Source of the DNA: Eubacteriales bacterium | Lineage (GTDB): Bacteria; Bacillota; Clostridia; Lachnospirales; Lachnospiraceae | Assembly: GCA_030524455.1 (NCBI GenBank) | Contig: JAUNGT010000007.1 | Coordinates: 1 to 64,000 of the forward strand | Reading direction: 5' to 3' | DNA: 64,000 bases | Made by a program: the position numbers and the translations under genes | The notes under the pieces: model-generated | Seen by the model: only the letters and a program-made list of their open reading frames with translations | Databases searched by the model: none | Told to the model about the DNA's origin: nothing | Shown here: piece after piece, positions 63,111 through 64,000 of the stretch | Numbering within the stretch: position 1 is the stretch's first letter | How the letters are laid out: each line of letters starts with the position of its first letter

Positions 63111-63796
63111 TGCGATATACTTTGGAGGAACTGGAAAACAGAATCGGTTATCGGTTCAGAGACAAAAGCCTGCTGCGGCAGGCCCTGACCCACAGCTCCT
63201 ACGCCAACGAGCAAAGGATCAACAAACTGAAAAACTATGAGCGGCTGGAGTTTTTGGGGGACGCGGTGCTGGAGCTTATTTCCAGCGATTTTCTGTTCCA
63301 TGAAAATCCCCGGATGCCGGAGGGCAAGCTGACCAAGCTGCGCTCCTCCATGGTCTGTGAGCCGGCGCTGGCTTACTGTGCGCGGGATCTGGAGCTGGGG
63401 AAATATATGCTTCTCGGCAAGGGCGAGGAGGCCTCCGGCGGGCGGAAACGGGATTCCATCACCTCCGACGGGATGGAGGCTGTGATCGGAGCGCTTTACC
63501 TGGACGGGGGCCTTTCGGCGGCCCACGATTTCATCCACCGGTTCGTGCTCTCGGATCTGGAGAACAAAATCCTGTTTTACGACAGTAAGACGGTGCTCCA
63601 GGAGCTTTTGCAGGCCGGAGGGGGCGGAAGCTTTTGCTATGACCTGCTTGGCGAGGAGGGCCCGGATCACGAGAAGAGCTTTCTGGTGGAGGCAAAGCTG
63701 GACGGGCGGGTGATCGGCCGGGGCCAGGGACGGACCAAGAAAGCGGCGGAGCAGCAGGCGGCCTATGAGGCGATCAAAACGCTGCGCAGACGGTAA
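63107..63796 (+). CDS. rnc: ribonuclease III
   Basis: 229-residue double-stranded RNA endonuclease for rRNA and mRNA processing. The signature NYERLEFLGDAVLEL and the second acidic site DGMEAVIGALYLDGG form the catalytic core; the C-terminal dsRNA-binding domain ends GQGRTKKAAEQQAAYEAI. The start overlaps the acpP stop (ATGA); a second ATG follows immediately. Confidence 0.97.
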   Translation: MMRYTLEELENRIGYRFRDKSLLRQALTHSSYANEQRINKLKNYERLEFLGDAVLELISSDFLFHENPRMPEGKLTKLRSSMVCEPALAYCARDLELGKYMLLGKGEEASGGRKRDSITSDGMEAVIGALYLDGGLSAAHDFIHRFVLSDLENKILFYDSKTVLQELLQAGGGGSFCYDLLGEEGPDHEKSFLVEAKLDGRVIGRGQGRTKKAAEQQAAYEAIKTLRRR

Positions 63797-63808
63797 GGAG
63801 CAGTTTGT

Positions 63809-64000
63809 ATGTATTTAAAGAGCATTGAGGTACACGGCTTTAAATCCTTTGCCAACAAGATCCTGTTTGAGTTCCACAACGGAATCACCGGGATCGTGGG
63901 GCCAAACGGCAGCGGAAAGAGTAACGTGGCGGACGCGGTCCGCTGGGTGCTGGGCGAGCAGCGCATCAAGCAGCTGCGCGGCGCGTCCATGCAGGACGTT
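63809..64000 (+). CDS. smc: chromosome segregation protein SMC (partial, 5' end)
   Basis: First 64 residues, cut by the window edge. [17 protein letters not shown] is the canonical SMC start; Walker A is GPNGSGKSN, followed by [10 protein letters not shown] and KQLRG. SMC dimers condense and segregate chromosomes. The order rnc-smc is the usual Firmicutes one. TAAGGAG precedes the ATG. Confidence 0.97.
   Translation, partial: MYLKSIEVHGFKSFANKILFEFHNGITGIVGPNGSGKSNVADAVRWVLGEQRIKQLRGASMQDV

Overview
The window looks like chromosomal DNA of a GC-rich, endospore-forming gut Lachnospiraceae (Clostridia). The evidence is the complete spoIIAA-spoIIAB-sigF operon, a T-box leader before valS, Gram-positive gene orders (DUF177-rpmF, plsX-acpP-rnc-smc, lepA-hemW), sigma-A promoters with 17-base spacers, strong RBSs, and carbohydrate loci built from LacI/AraC regulators, an Lpl-type ABC importer and glycoside hydrolases. 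The genus is not resolved. I see no phage, CRISPR array, rRNA or complete insertion sequence. Coding density is high and most genes are complete; smc runs off the right edge.

Layout. 1-2832: terminator, lone Sir2-fold-like protein, hisH, hisF, ung. 3045-7452: lysA-type decarboxylase facing a UvrA2-type ABC ATPase, tRNA-Leu(CAA), DUF1292 protein. 7803-13420: a GH13 relative that has lost its catalytic residues, DUF5662 protein, small Cys-rich ORF, DEAD-box helicase, trpS. 13441-19914: AraC regulator divergent from a 1103-residue DUF5107/TPR protein, DUF3783, XRE regulator, LCP protein. 20017-29145: lgt, LysR regulator divergent from leuCD, lepA, hemW, dus, tmcAL. 29310-45254: glycan locus (LacI, two permeases, binding lipoprotein, heterodimeric ABC exporter, GT2, GH35, DUF2264, GH42). 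45308-48115: trkH and trkA. 48405-51586: T-box and valS. 51785-56517: small ORF, zinc-ribbon/TPR membrane protein, spoIIA operon, holA, small membrane zinc-ribbon protein. 56572-60803: AraC regulator, fucI, fucA, CYTH protein. 60969-64000: DUF177, rpmF, plsX, acpP, rnc, smc (partial).

The most unusual content is intergenic. Three dispersed repeat families, called R1, R2 and R3 here, form hairpins whose arms change together between copies. R1 (162-205 bp, five full-length copies plus remnants) has terminal inverted repeats bordered by TA on both sides and looks like a MITE. It supplies the stop codons of ung and the GH35 gene and lies in the probable 5' leaders of trkA and an araC gene. R2 (about 55 bp, perhaps 100 or more) starts directly after T-tracts of terminators. 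R3 is a 27-base hairpin seen twice.

Working together: the LacI regulator has three GGTTGCA repeats around the importer promoter as likely operators. The importer would bring in oligosaccharides using an ATPase encoded elsewhere; GH35, GH42 and the DUF2264 protein would remove beta-galactosyl and possibly uronyl residues inside the cell. fucI and fucA process L-fucose, but the intervening kinase is not in the window.
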